In this document: positions 45,621-57,500 of the stretch, one piece after another | Layout: each line of letters opens with the position of its first letter | How positions within the stretch are numbered: position 1 is the first letter of the stretch | Assembly: GCA_009760855.2 (NCBI GenBank) | Contig: WPIO01000030.1 | Span: 3,691,501-3,755,500, forward strand | Direction of reading: 5' to 3' | Length of the DNA: 64,000 nucleotides | DNA from: Cristatella mucedo | Lineage: Eukaryota; Bryozoa; Phylactolaemata; Cristatellidae | Notes under the pieces: model-generated | Database searches by the model: none | What the model saw: the letters and a program-made list of their open reading frames with translations, nothing else | What the model was told of the DNA's origin: nothing | Position numbers and translations under genes: made by a program

Positions 45621-47655
45621 GGCCTCGAAGAGATTTAATTTTTTGGGGGCTCTGAATAAGCGTTTTATTATTATTACCATCATACGATTTAATCAATTGC
45701 AACTTACACATTGCCATGCTGTATTTGCAGCTATGCGATCCCTAAGGCCATCTGAAAATGTCTGGTCCCAAGGACCCCATCCGAGGACTACTGCAAGCAG
45801 CTGCTCTAGTCCGGGCTACTTTTCAACCTCTGACGACGTGCCTTGATATACTCACACCGTTACCTATGATGGCACTGGCTCGAAGCGCCGGTTAAATCAT
45901 GCTATAGCAGGCAAGATTTCCTCTGACGCGTGAGCAAACCGCCGATCCGCGAGTTCTTCAAGGGCCGCCTACGATAGTCTATCAACCAGCGGCTAAGGCT
46001 CGAGTAAGACCGTGGCCGCACAGGAGGGGGGTGGGGAGGGGCTCCATACGTCAGTATGTGCGCTTGTGCATCGCCTGGGTCGCCAGCGCATTCACCCTGT
46101 CGGCGTTCAGTGCGAAGCATGTTTACTTCTAGTATAATATAAATATATTCTAGCAGGGGCTTCGAATACACCGTCGCCGCGGCAATAATAAATTATGTAA
46201 TGGAGAACAACGGCTGATTCAGCCGCCCGTCAGAATACATCCGGCGGGGAAGATCGATCGGAGACTGGCCCGGCTTCGGCTGCCGTAGCTGCTGAGCCGA
46301 CGCTGACACTGACACCAGGATACGGCCCTAGCGCCGGACGTGGCCTGAGAGGCCGTTGGCTCACTGACATACCAACTGTCACTGGCTCAATCGAGGACTC
46401 TACGCAGTCACGTGACGGTCACATCTCAGTTGCAGTCAATCGCAGTTGAGGCCTCGTGCAATCTCTTTACGCTTGCAATCACCATTCGTCTATAATACAG
46501 ATTCCAGATTTCTGTTTAAACTAGTATCGCTCTTCTTTCAAGTTCCGTGCAATCTGGATTGCCCTTCGAAGCTCCGCTTTCGCTCCGAGCTAGTGCTTAG
46601 CAACTGCAAAGAAAATAACAAATGAGAGGCTCCCCAGACGAGCTTCTCGCGCTACCCTGATCACACCCCTCGATGGAATAACCCAGTTCCCTACCACCAT
46701 TGCCACCCCTTCCGCCTCATCTCTTCGCCGTCGGCCGATCGCCGGAAGCGCCACAAGAGCACAGTACAATGGATTGCAAGAGAAATATATATACACTGAA
46801 AGAGCTCCGTTTGGTCGTTTCCCCAGCCTCAACTCTCACTGAAATAATACAATTCTCAGCCACACTTCTGATATCTTGATCATCCCAACTGTCAGCCACC
46901 GCTACCCATTGAACACTTGAGTTCTTGTCTCACCTCAAGTAACGTGGCAAAACTCGGCTTGAAAAAAATTAGGTGTGCTTTAATAAGAACACCACTGCCA
47001 ACTTGGTCAATGCTATTTGTGACTAGACTTATGCAAGTAAACTAAAAAAAAGATACATTCCTGCCGCGTTTGCTCTGCCTCTGAATTGGCCTCAGTGTGC
47101 TTAAGCTTACTGGTTTTTAGTTGATATGTTTCCTTTGTAGCACATGTTAAGTACCCTGAAAGTTATTTAGTTCTTTTAGGGTGCAATACTGTTGTTTTAT
47201 TATGAATAAACTTTTGGAAAGCATTAACCCCAGCACACTTCTATATGCAATCTAGATTATAAAATTGACGTTAAAGTCTTTTGAAGTTCTCCGGACATAG
47301 AATAGTTGCCTTCTGAAGATCCCCTTGGGTGACAGGAAGACAGGGGCCATTATAGCTCTAACTAATGGCAACGAATCTAATCACGAAATCCTACTTTGTT
47401 TGCAGCCTCAACAGAACGCCTAACATGCACACTTGGTGCACAGCCGAAGCTGTCAACCTCTGACAGCCTGCATCAATCAGTAGCAGCTGGTGGCTGATCT
47501 CCGGTCTCTCACTTTCGTGGCATGGGGAGCACGACTCGACTCCGAGCTCATGTCGTATAGCGAAGCCAAATAGGTCATCATGGGGAGTGGGTGCGAATGA
47601 CGAAAAGTTCAATTTATATCAGCAGAAGAGATTTGGTTCCTATCACCCATTTGCA
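45621..47655. other. stretch without a recognised gene
   Basis: CpG-rich in part (45940-46480). No open frame here is convincing and no repeat family was recognised. Confidence 0.35.
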
Positions 47656-47659
47656 GAGG

Positions 47660-47757
47660 GGAATAAAAGATTCCTTGCTATAAGACTCGAACCCACGACC
47701 TGGCTCTAGCGGCAGGAGGGCGTTACCCCCGGGGCTACGAGCCTAGGGCATGTTTTA
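47660..47757 (-). mobile_element. tRNA-like SINE remnant
   Basis: Minus strand: GTAGCCCCGGGGGTAACGCC as a box A region and GGTCGTGGGTTCGAGTCTTA as box B. The acceptor-stem ends do not pair, so it is not a working tRNA. A related remnant lies at 63700-63840. Confidence 0.55.
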
Positions 47758-47929
47758 TTCCGGAGACTGCCTCTGCAGCTACGACATCACGTTCGATGCT
47801 TGTCTATGATTATGGACAAATTAAGGCAGTGGCAGTGGTTTGCTATACATCTCACTAGCTCCCTGGTTCTTCTTAGAAGAGACTACTGTACACCAGTGTA
47901 GGCTGAGCTGCCGAAAAAGGCTAATAAAG

Positions 47930-48362
47930 ACATGCAGTTGTTGATGAATATGGCCGTAATTTGGATTCTCAAGTAAGAAATTCGCTCATGAGTCGATGTC
48001 ATAGCCAATGAGTCTATTGCGGCGAAAGAGAGAGGATGGCTCCAGATCGATCAACGAATACCAAGCGAAATTTTTTCCCTGACAGGACACAAGACCTGGC
48101 AAGGCATTGCTCCAGGTCGTTGAACTGCTACTTCAGTTTGGCCTCTTCACTCCTCCACGACAACTTCGGCAAACAAATTAAAAATAGCATTCTCTCACGT
48201 AAGTACAGCTGACCACAGAAGCTTTTGCACTGCTGGTCTTAAAATTTAGAAACAACTTCCACAACTCCGGTGCAACACTTTCTCCTGCTGCCAGCTCAGT
48301 CGTCCTGCACTGCTGCTTCTGTCTTACCTACTTCCGAGCTAATCTTAAGCTGCTTACTCCTT
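47930..48362 (+). mobile_element. LINE-B, upstream part, split by LINE-A
   Basis: Decayed LINE-B C-terminal region (TTGATGAATATGGCCG, CAAGGCATTGCTCCAGGTCG, TCCTGCTGCCAGCTCAGTCG). It is cut at 48362 by the (AAT)n tail of a minus-strand LINE-A and resumes at about 50060. Confidence 0.65.
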
Positions 48363-50055
48363 ATAATAATAATAATAATAATAATGCACTAGATAAATCG
48401 CTATCAGAGAACTTAATCTCTTTCTACGCGCTTTACATTTGCTGCAAAGTGAAATGCAATTGAATGGTAAGTAAAATCATGCTTAAAAAACAAACAAAAT
48501 AAATAACATGGTTAAGGGTGACATGCACAGGGTCAGCATGCAAATGTGGTTAGTGGCAGCATGAACAGTGTCAGCACGCATAAGCACGTGAAGGACGAAT
48601 CACAGGGACCCACTAAATGCTGTCCTAAATAGGTGTTTTTAAGTGCTTTTTAAATGCGGTCAGGTCAGGGGATGTTCTGACGCAGGTCGAGAGGGAGTTC
48701 CAGGCTTTGGGAGCATACGAACTAAATGCATGGTTTCCACAGGATTTAAGGTTTGTACGATATTTATTATTATTTCTAGACTGTTGGATCCCGAAAAGCG
48801 GGTGGTACGATGCTTGGCCTGATGGGGGAGTATGTCGGAGAGATAGGCTGGAGCCATAGAATGAAGGGACCTAAAAGTGAGCGACAAAACCTTGAGAGTC
48901 AATCCGTTGCTTGACTGGTAGCCAGTGCAGGTCGGCGAGAAGTGGAGTAATGTGGCAACTGCGACGCTCACGACAGACAAGCCTAGCTGCAGAGTTTTGC
49001 ACCAGCTGCAATCGCCTGATCGCACATGCTGGTAGGCCAGCGAGCACTGAGTTGCAGAAGTCGAGACGGGATGTCACGAATGCATGGACCAACTTGGACG
49101 TGGTATCCTTATCTAAACAAGCCCGAATTTTAGCAATGTTATGAAGCTGAAAATAGGCAGATTTGACTGTGGAGCTGATGTGGTCGTCTAACGAGAGGTC
49201 GCTTTGGAATATGACACCTAGATTTCGAGCTGATTCAACTGGAGATATGCTGGCAGAGCCAATTTTGAGAGACAGCCTTTCCAATCTCTGAATCACATTG
49301 GGTTTGCCCATAACTAGTAGGTTAGTTTGGTCATCGTTTAGTTTTAGAAAGTTTGCTGCCATCCATGTGCGGATGTCATCAATGCATGCAGCAAGTGAGT
49401 TTAGAGAATTCGAGGTGCTCGAAGGCTGGGAGGGATCAAAGCAAAGGTTCAACTGAGTGTCATCCGCATAGAAGTGAAAGCCTAGATTGTGCTTGGCAAT
49501 CACATCAGCAAGAGGCAGAGTATAAACCGTGAAAAGAACCGGACCTAGCACTGAGCCCTGAGTTACTCCATATTTCAGAGGTACTTCAGATGATCTTTGT
49601 CCATTCACGTCAATACTCTGGAGTCTCCCACTGAGATAGGACCTGAACCACTGCAGAGTAGTGCCAGTGATGCCCAGGCAAGATGAGAGGCGCTCTAGAA
49701 GAACTTTGTGATCGATGGTGTCAAAAGCTGCCGAAAGATCGAGCAAAACAAGCAGAGACACTCTACCCATGTCTGCATTCCTAAGTAGGTCGTTGTATAC
49801 CCTAAGCAATGCTGACTCTGTGGAGTGATTAGCTCTAAAGCCAGACTGGAACTTACTAGCAAGGTGTGAGGTTTCGATACATGAGTTCAGCTGGTCTGCC
49901 ACGACCTGTTCCAGTGTCTTTGATAGGAATGGTGGAAGGGAGACTGGGAGGTAGTTGCTCAAGTTCTCTTGGTCTAGTGTTGCTTTCTTGAGAAGAGGCC
50001 TGACTACAGCTTTTTTGAAAGGTGCTGGTACATGACCTGAGGCTAATGACATATT
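48363..50055 (-). mobile_element. LINE-A, 1.7 kb, young, 5'-truncated
   Basis: The tail, hairpin, 3' UTR and ORF2 from the RT onward are present. A 393-residue frame (50052-48871) reads without a break through [55 protein letters not shown] (YADD intact) and [20 protein letters not shown] to KQRIDS. A frameshift and a short TTATTATTATT insertion (about 48765) damage the C-terminus. Nearly identical to the copies at 33045 and 56189. Confidence 0.9.
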
Positions 50056-50059
50056 AATG

Positions 50060-50400
50060 ATGAAATCCTTGAAATTCCCCCTCCTGAATTAGACATGCTT
50101 CTAACTTTATGTTTGATGTGCGAGATGAAGTCTGTCGGCAATCCGATGCGTGCCGACTATGGCTCGTCCTTTTCAGCAGTCCTGAGCTGCTATTTCCATG
50201 CTACTCACTAGCTCAACTGCTCTCCTGACTCTGCTATGCTTCCCACTTTCTCTTTTTTGCATGAGACGAAGTCTGTTGGCTACCAAATGCGTACCGAAAG
50301 CCACACAGGCTTTGAGTAGGGCTTTACAAAACTCTCCTGCGTAACAGCCACGTGGTCTTTATGACTTTGTGGAGTTACAGACGGAGATACTTTACATTAC
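50060..50400 (+). mobile_element. LINE-B 3' end(s), after nested LINE-A
   Basis: A first piece (ACATGCTTCTAACTTTATGT, GACGAAGT-like TGAAGTCTGTCGGCAATCC) continues the interrupted copy. From about 50155 a second LINE-B end begins (GACTATGGCTCGTCCTTTTC) and runs to GGAGTTACAGACGGAGATAC and TTTACATTACATTAC. Two overlapping LINE-B ends thus lie side by side. Confidence 0.7.
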
Positions 50401-50534
50401 ATTACCGAAGGCGTCTGTTGGCTAAAAATAAATGCTCTACTAAAGCTCCTTAGGCTATGGGTTTGTGATAGCAAACTCACCAAGGCCTCGTGGATTACTG
50501 AGATATCTTGTATGCTTGGGACGAGGGAAAGTGC

Positions 50535-51011
50535 TTACATCGTGGACTGGAGTAGCTCATAGCACGAACACTCGCTCACAGTGACTAGAGAAAACGAATG
50601 AGATTCGTCCTCACTTCCTATGCAGCGATCGCCAAGGTAGTCAGTGCTCCTACTCTGGCAGCATAGCTGAGGCTCGTTGGAGATCAGTGGGCCTGTGTAA
50701 ATAAGAATAACCCTCTCCACGGCAGAAGTAGTAATGGCAGAAAATAAGGGCAGGAGATTGAAAAGCTGAGTGACTGCCTGAACCAACTGAGGTCGGCAAA
50801 ACGTTGGTGCAAAAGGCTTGGTAAGTACCTGCTTAGTTTGGGACCCATGATGCAAAATGCCCACTATTGCTACAAAATTTGTATGAGGACGAGTTCTACG
50901 TAATTTAATTGATATGAAATAATTTACATGATCTGGTCCACACGGAGTGGCTGCACACACTCCATCAAATAGCCTGGAGTCAGATCGCACTGCGATTTGT
51001 AGGCAAAACAC
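50535..51011 (-). other. 158-codon open frame, unknown
   Basis: The longest frame outside repeats in this part, starting about 390 bp downstream of the reductase polyadenylation signal on the same strand. It is Ser/Cys-rich, with LFDGVCAATPCGPDHVNYF and SEDESHSFSLVTVSECSC, and has no family I recognise. It could be the end of another gene or a chance frame. Confidence 0.15.
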
Positions 51012-51391
51012 AAGTTCTCTCGAAATGTGAAACGTGGGTAAAAATTGAAAGATCAGAGTGCAAACCTGACGTCGGAATGAGTTGTAATCGGAAGAAAATT
51101 ATAATATATATCACTATGAAATAGACTAAAATAAAATCTGCATTCAGTCAGTATTGTGATCATAAGGTGCTATATTTGGATAAAAAGTCTGCAGTTAGCT
51201 CACAGACACCACGAGGCAGACATCGTTGGTAATAGAACGAAAATTCCAGAGACCATGGTAGTATCAGTTGATCAGCTTGTAGTCAGTCACTCGACGCTGG
51301 CTCGAATACGCGATAGCAGAAATAACCAAGTTCAGCACAATTAGTTGGTCTATGGCAGCCAGAACTGCAGCTACGCTTCAGTAAATTGTCC

Positions 51392-51397
51392 TTTATT
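51392..51397 (-). promoter_or_regulatory. polyadenylation signal AATAAA of the reductase gene
   Basis: AATAAA shares its first base with the last base of the TAA stop codon. If this signal is used, the 3' UTR would be only about 15-30 nt. A longer UTR ending at a later signal is possible. Confidence 0.6.
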
Positions 51398-51528
51398 TAG
51401 AGCTTGCTTCCACTGCTGCTGCCGCGAATAATCTTCTCCATCATATCCCATTGCTTAGGGCTGAGAGTATGAAGACTGCCAAACCTACCAGCCTGGGCAT
51501 GCTGTCCTCCACCATCTAGACATATGAC
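51397..51528 (-). CDS. DECR1: DECR1-type reductase exon 7 (C-terminus with SKL)
   Basis: The last coding exon (acceptor CTGCAG|GTC) codes for residues 298-340. It begins VICLDGG and contains LSPKQWDMMEKIIRG, which corresponds to the human segment VTKEQWDTIEELIRK. It then ends GSSSGSKL and a TAA stop. The Ser-Lys-Leu end is the canonical peroxisomal PTS1. Human DECR1, as recalled, lacks it. Confidence 0.93.
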   Translation of the reverse strand, partial: VICLDGGGQHAQAGRFGSLHTLSPKQWDMMEKIIRGSSSGSKL

Positions 51529-54500
51529 CTGCAGAATCAAATGAATCAGTGCATCTAAAAATGCACAGTCTATGCATGCTGCAAACCAGCAAATGCAAAT
51601 TTAATCGAAATGATCATGTCCTTGTCTCAAAAACATGGCAGTGCATGATCAATTAGGTAGAAAATCAAATTACTAAACCAGCACCATTCGAAATGCCAAC
51701 GCATCATCGCAACACAAAATACTGCACAAAAGGTGTGCCTCGATGTGGAAGACGTTAGTGCAAGCAGTGCTAACGAGGTAAGCTATTTAAAGACGCCTGC
51801 CTCCAATGAAGGCTTACTTCCCCCCCCCCCCCCCCGCTGCCTCATGCACTAAGACAACGATGTGGTCTTACTGGATGCACAGCTCGTATCTCGTGCCTTC
51901 TTTACTATGTGGCACTCGATGCTTCCGTCACTCGATGCTTCGCTGCTCCACTCCTTCCGTCTGTGTGCACTCACCTCTCATCTCTGAGCCCTACACGAAT
52001 CTGTGGGGGGGCGAGGCCACACGAAATGCAAAAGACATAGCACCAAGTCTTTAAAAATGCTAGCAGGCATGACCTGACCAGTAGAGACAGGAGTTAAAGG
52101 GGAAAAACGAGCGACTAAAAAGCATCGCTTGGTGCTTCGTCCTAAAACCCAGCCCCCAAATCTCACACACGAATAGGGCGAGCACTACAACACTAAATCT
52201 AGGCAGCTGGTAAGCCTGGTCTCTTGGTGGCTACTCTGGCGTGGAAGAGTGGCCACTCCAGAGCACTGCTGCGGTGCCTGAGCGATGAGAGCTCTTTCGC
52301 TCTTGCTACAGCAGTCACCGAGCATCAGTCATTCGCTGTGCATCAGTCGCCGGGCATCGCAACTTGCAGCCCACTCGGTCCCAGCATGCAACTGCGTCCG
52401 GCGGTCGGGTCAGTTCAGCGCAGCCTTGCGAGCAACCGACAGCGACCACCGTGCCAAATCGCCAGGCGCTCTTACCGCGCCGTTCAGGAAGGACGAGTAA
52501 TCGCTGACCATGTAGGAGGCCAGGTTGCTCAGCTCGCCCAGGTTGCCCAAGCGACCGACCGGAATCGTTTCGGGCACGCTGCTCAGCCATTCACCGGTCG
52601 GATCGAGGCGGTCGAAAGCACCCTCAAGTTAAAACAAAAAAGGATGAGAGCAGACAGCTCTCAGCCGCTGCCATAGTGCTCAGCGACTCGAGCGAAGCGA
52701 CGACAACAACTCCTGTGCCTGCAGACAAAAGCCGGCTGCTGGCGACGGACGAGCAGCCAGCGTTGTTCACAGACCAGCTGTCTCCCAGGCACGAGTCTCA
52801 GTCGAGAAGTCGGCAGAAATGCTTGCCGTTGCTGGCCGACCCCGTGTCTCCAGTGTATGGGTGGCTTCTGAGGGGAATTCTTTAGTCGTGAAAACGGTCG
52901 CACTAACTGAGAATGAAGCGAGTGATGCTCCGGGTGACGATTTGCAATGGACGACGGTTCAATGGTTTGTAACAAGCTAGGGTACTTTGACGTCAATGTA
53001 CGTGCGGGCGAGAGGAGCAAATGCTGAAGTCGCGCTTCAACTTATCTGATGCAGCAAGTCTTGCGAGAGACGAGCTGTACACTGCCACAGCTGACAGACA
53101 CTTTGCAGCCACATTAGACGTGGTAGTTGAGGCCGGGCCCGTACGGTGGGAAGAATAGCCAGCCTCCCTCTTGTTGCATTTGTGATGAAAAACGAAGCCA
53201 CGTGCACGATTCTTACTACGTAGCTCTACCTAAATCTAGCTTGCTGTCCAGGAAAATTCACTCTGAATTTAGTTAAGGTCAATTCACTTTGCATTTAATT
53301 AAGGTCAAACACCAACATATCGTGGGACGTGAGGTTCGCTGATATGCTACTCTACAATGATGGGAATATAGTCGACTATATTGCCGAAGGCACTTAATGG
53401 ACTGCAGATTGGAGTGCAGCAACTCACTTATCAGCAAGCTCTCGAGAGCAGCCACAAGCTTCTTCACTAGTTGTAAAATCGAGCTGCATGCTCCATGCAA
53501 GCTCGATGGGATGCGCACCGTTTCACGAACGAGGAAGCGTCATGGATCGTCGCCTCTGATCGCCTGCCCTCAGTAAGCTTTGCCTTCGTCTGAGCATAGG
53601 TGTAAGGTGCTTGGTCTTCACGAACCCGGGTCGAGGGTGCAAGTCTTGCAGTACGGTGAGCCGTGATGGCACACTAGGTAAGGCGGTCGCTTTCATGATC
53701 TCGGTCCCGAGGTCGTGGGTTCGATTCCTGCAGTGGGCGATCCTTTATCGCCACTGCAAGCGGTGGTGATAGCCGTAAAGGCTCTTCTGTCGCTATACAA
53801 AACGAGGCTGTTTAAGCAGCTAGGATTAGATTAGTTAGTGGGCAATGACGTATTGCCCAATGCAAGTGGTGGCGATAGCCAGTAAGGCTCTTCTGCTGCT
53901 ACATAAATAAGGCTGTTAAATAAGCTAACCTTATTGCTTAAGAAGGACCTCGTTAGTACAAGTCATTTTTAAATTTTAACTTAAATTATTTTTAAATTTT
54001 AATTTAAAGTCTTTTGCAAGCATAATTTCCTGCTGGACTTTGTACAAGGCTTACTGACACACAATGTTTTCAGCATTTCAAACTCTATTTTCTGTGGCAG
54101 TACAATGCAAAGCACCCATTGCCCACCCCCCAGGATCCTACACATTCCACACAACACGATTAATTGTTCACTGATGAGCTCTTCTGGTGAAGAAAAATAA
54201 TACAGCTACTTTCGACTCAAAAGATGGTCTCTGCGAGTCTGCGAAGTGATGGACAATGCAGATTGCAAAAATATATAGGCCAAACAGGCCTGGGAAGAAC
54301 TGAGTTTAACCAAATTTTCACACACGACAGGAACCGCTAATTGCAAGCTGCGCTGCAACGCATCTGATGCAGCGAGTCTTGCGAGAGACAAGCTGTGCAC
54401 TACCACAGCTGGCAAACACTTTGCAGCCACATTAGACGTGGTAGTTGAGGCCGGGCCCCACAAGGCGGGAAGAATAGCCAGCCTCCATCTTATTGCATTT

Positions 54501-57500
54501 GTGATGAAAAACGAAGCCTCGTGCACGATTCTTACTATGTATCGCCTTGGCCAATTATAAACATGAACTCACAAGGTCATATCTGACTTAGACGAAACCT
54601 ACTCTTCATGTGCAAACACTTCCCTTGATAGTGGCACGGTGATGACAGGATGGGTTGTAACTTGACAGACAACGTCGGACATTTGCAAATTCTTAAGTGG
54701 GCAAATATACCCCTCCGAACACTGGACGGTGCAAACAGCTGAAGCAATCCAACCATTCAACAGGATTCCAAGCGCCTGAATCAGGGAGGGGGTAAGGATG
54801 AAGTAAGGTAATTGTACAAACGGTCGGATCACCTGATCACTGAGGAACTCCATCCCGTGACCAAGCAATTTCAAGCTAGACGACGACATTTGGACTGCCG
54901 GCGCTCACCACAGCACCACTAATGACGTCACTGCAATGCAGGACTCAGCAAAGTGACAAAGTCTACAAGGCGACAGAAAAGTCAGCCCTTATCTCGCGTT
55001 CTATGGTAAATTCACTAAGAACTCTGATAAGATAATATGTGAAGCCGGTGAAGCATCTGCTTTCAGAACCACGCAGGCAATCGATACACATGCAAGCAAA
55101 TATGAATGCTATTTAAAGCAATATGAGCTAGCAAGACAGATAGGAATGACAGGTATAAGTGCCGGATGCCTATCTGTTGTGAAACGCCAACTATATGGCT
55201 GAGTGTGACCGGCAGCTACATATTTATCTAATAACACACCATTAAGCAGGATGCAGCTTCTTTGTAAGCTTGCACGTGTTCCATTGCTATGGGTCCATTA
55301 GAGGTTCCCCGGTTTCTGCATGAATAATAATAACCCATTTGCATAGCACCCTCAGTAAACTTAGTGTCTTTCTAGGCACTTTACATATACTGCAAAGGAA
55401 GAGTAATCGAATCGTTAGTGGTAGCACGCTCAATATCAACAAGCGTGACATGGTTAGAGCTGACTTGCACAAGGTTACCATGCAAATATGGTTAGTGGCA
55501 GCATGCACAGTATTGGCACGAATAAGCACACACAGGACGAATCACACGGACCCACTAAATGCTGTGATAAATAGGTGCGTTTTAACTTCTTTTTAAATTT
55601 CGCCATGCCATGGGATGTCATGACGCCAGTCGGAACGAAGTTCAAGGCTTTGGTAACATGCGAACTAAAGGCACGGTCTCAAAAGAATTTGGAGTTCGTA
55701 CGAGGTGCAGGTGAAAGAGTTGATTCAGCAAAGCTTCAAATACTATGCCTAGCCTGGTGGCAGAGTAGTTCTGATAGATAGCCTGGAGCCAAAGAATGAA
55801 GTGACCTAAAAGTGAGTGAAAAAACCTTGAAGTCGATGCATTGCTTGAATGGGAGCCAGTGCAGGTCGGCGAGAATCTGTGTGATGTGGCAACTGTGACA
55901 CTCACGACAGACAAGCTTAGCTGCAGAGTTTGGCACCAACTATATGTGCCTGATTGCACATGCTGGTAGATCAGAAAGCAGAAACAGAAGTCGAGATAGA
56001 ATGTCACAAATGCATGGACCAATTTAGATGTACTATCCGTGACTAAGGCAAGCCCAAATTTTACCGATGTTATGTAGCCGAAAGTAGCCAGACTTGACTG
56101 GAGCTGATGTGGTCATGCAATGAAAGGTCACTTTGACACAGAACATCCAGATTTCGTACAGATTAAACAGGAGATATGCTGGAAGAGCAGAGTCAGCATT
56201 GCTTAAGGTATACAACGACCTACGTAGGAATGCAGACATCGGTAGAGTGAGTATCTCTGCTTGTTTTGTTTGATCTTTCGGCAGCTTTTGATACCATCGA
56301 TCACAAAGTTCTTCTAGAGAGCCTCTCATCTCGCCTGGGCATCACTGGCACTGCTCTGCAGTGGTTCAGGCCCCATCTCAGTGGGAGACTCCAGAGTATT
56401 GACGTGAATGGACAAAGATCATCTGAAGTACCTCTGAAATATGGAGTACCTCAGGGCTCCGTGCTAGGTCCGGTTCTTTTCACGGTTTATACTCTGCCTC
56501 TTGCTGATGCGATTGCCAAGCACAATCTAGGCTTTCACTTCTATGCGGATGACACTCAGTTGTACCTTTGCTTTGATCCCTCCCAGCCTTCGAGCACCTC
56601 AAATTCTCTTAACTCACTTGCTGCATGCATTGATGGCATCCGCACATGGATGGCAGCAAATTTTCTAAAATTAAACGATGATAAAACTAACTTACTAGTT
56701 ATGGGCAAACCCAATGTGATTCAGAGATTGGAAAGGCTGACCCTCAAAATTGGCTCTGCCAGCATATCTCCAGCTGAATCAGCTCGAAATCTAGGTGTCA
56801 TATTCCAAAGCGACCTCTCGTTAGACGACCACATCAGCTCCACAGTCAAATCTGCCTATTTTCAGCTTCATAACATTGCTAAAATTCGGGCTTGTTTAGA
56901 TAAGGATACCACGTCCAAGTTGGTCCATGCATTCGTGACATCCCGTCTCGACTTCTGCAACTCAGTGCTCGCTGGCCTACCAGCATGTGCGATCAGGCGA
57001 TTGCAGCTGGTGCAAAACTCTGCAGCTAGGCTTGTCTGTCGTGAGCGTCGCAGTTGCCACATTACTCCACTTCTCGCCGACCTGCACTGGCTACCAGTCA
57101 AGCAACGGATTGACTTTAAGGTTGTGTCGCTCACTTTTAGGTCCCTTCATTCTATGGCTCCAGCCTATCTGTCAGATATACTACCCCATCAGGCCAAGCA
57201 TCGTACCACCCGCTTTTCGGAATCCAACAGTCTACCAATACCTCGTACAAACCTCAAATCTTTTGGAGACCGTGCATTTAGTTCGTATGCTCCCAAAGCC
57301 TGGAACTCCCTCCCGACCTGCATCAGAACATCCCCTGACCTAACCACATTTAAAAGGAACCTAAAAACACACCTATTTAGGACAGCATTTAGTGGGTCCC
57401 TGTGATTCGTCCTTGATGTGCTTATGCGTGCTGACACTGTGCATGCTGCCACTAACCACATTTGCATGCTGACCCTGTGCATGTCACCCTTAACCATGTT

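Noticed and set aside
46590-46700. Possible FABP exon 1 on minus (GNWVIPSRGVIR).
   Set aside because: Only G.W matches, and no donor follows at the required place.
47660-47757. Working tRNA gene.
   Set aside because: Box A and box B motifs are present, but acceptor and anticodon stems do not pair; it is a SINE remnant. The same holds for 62690-62805 and 63700-63842.
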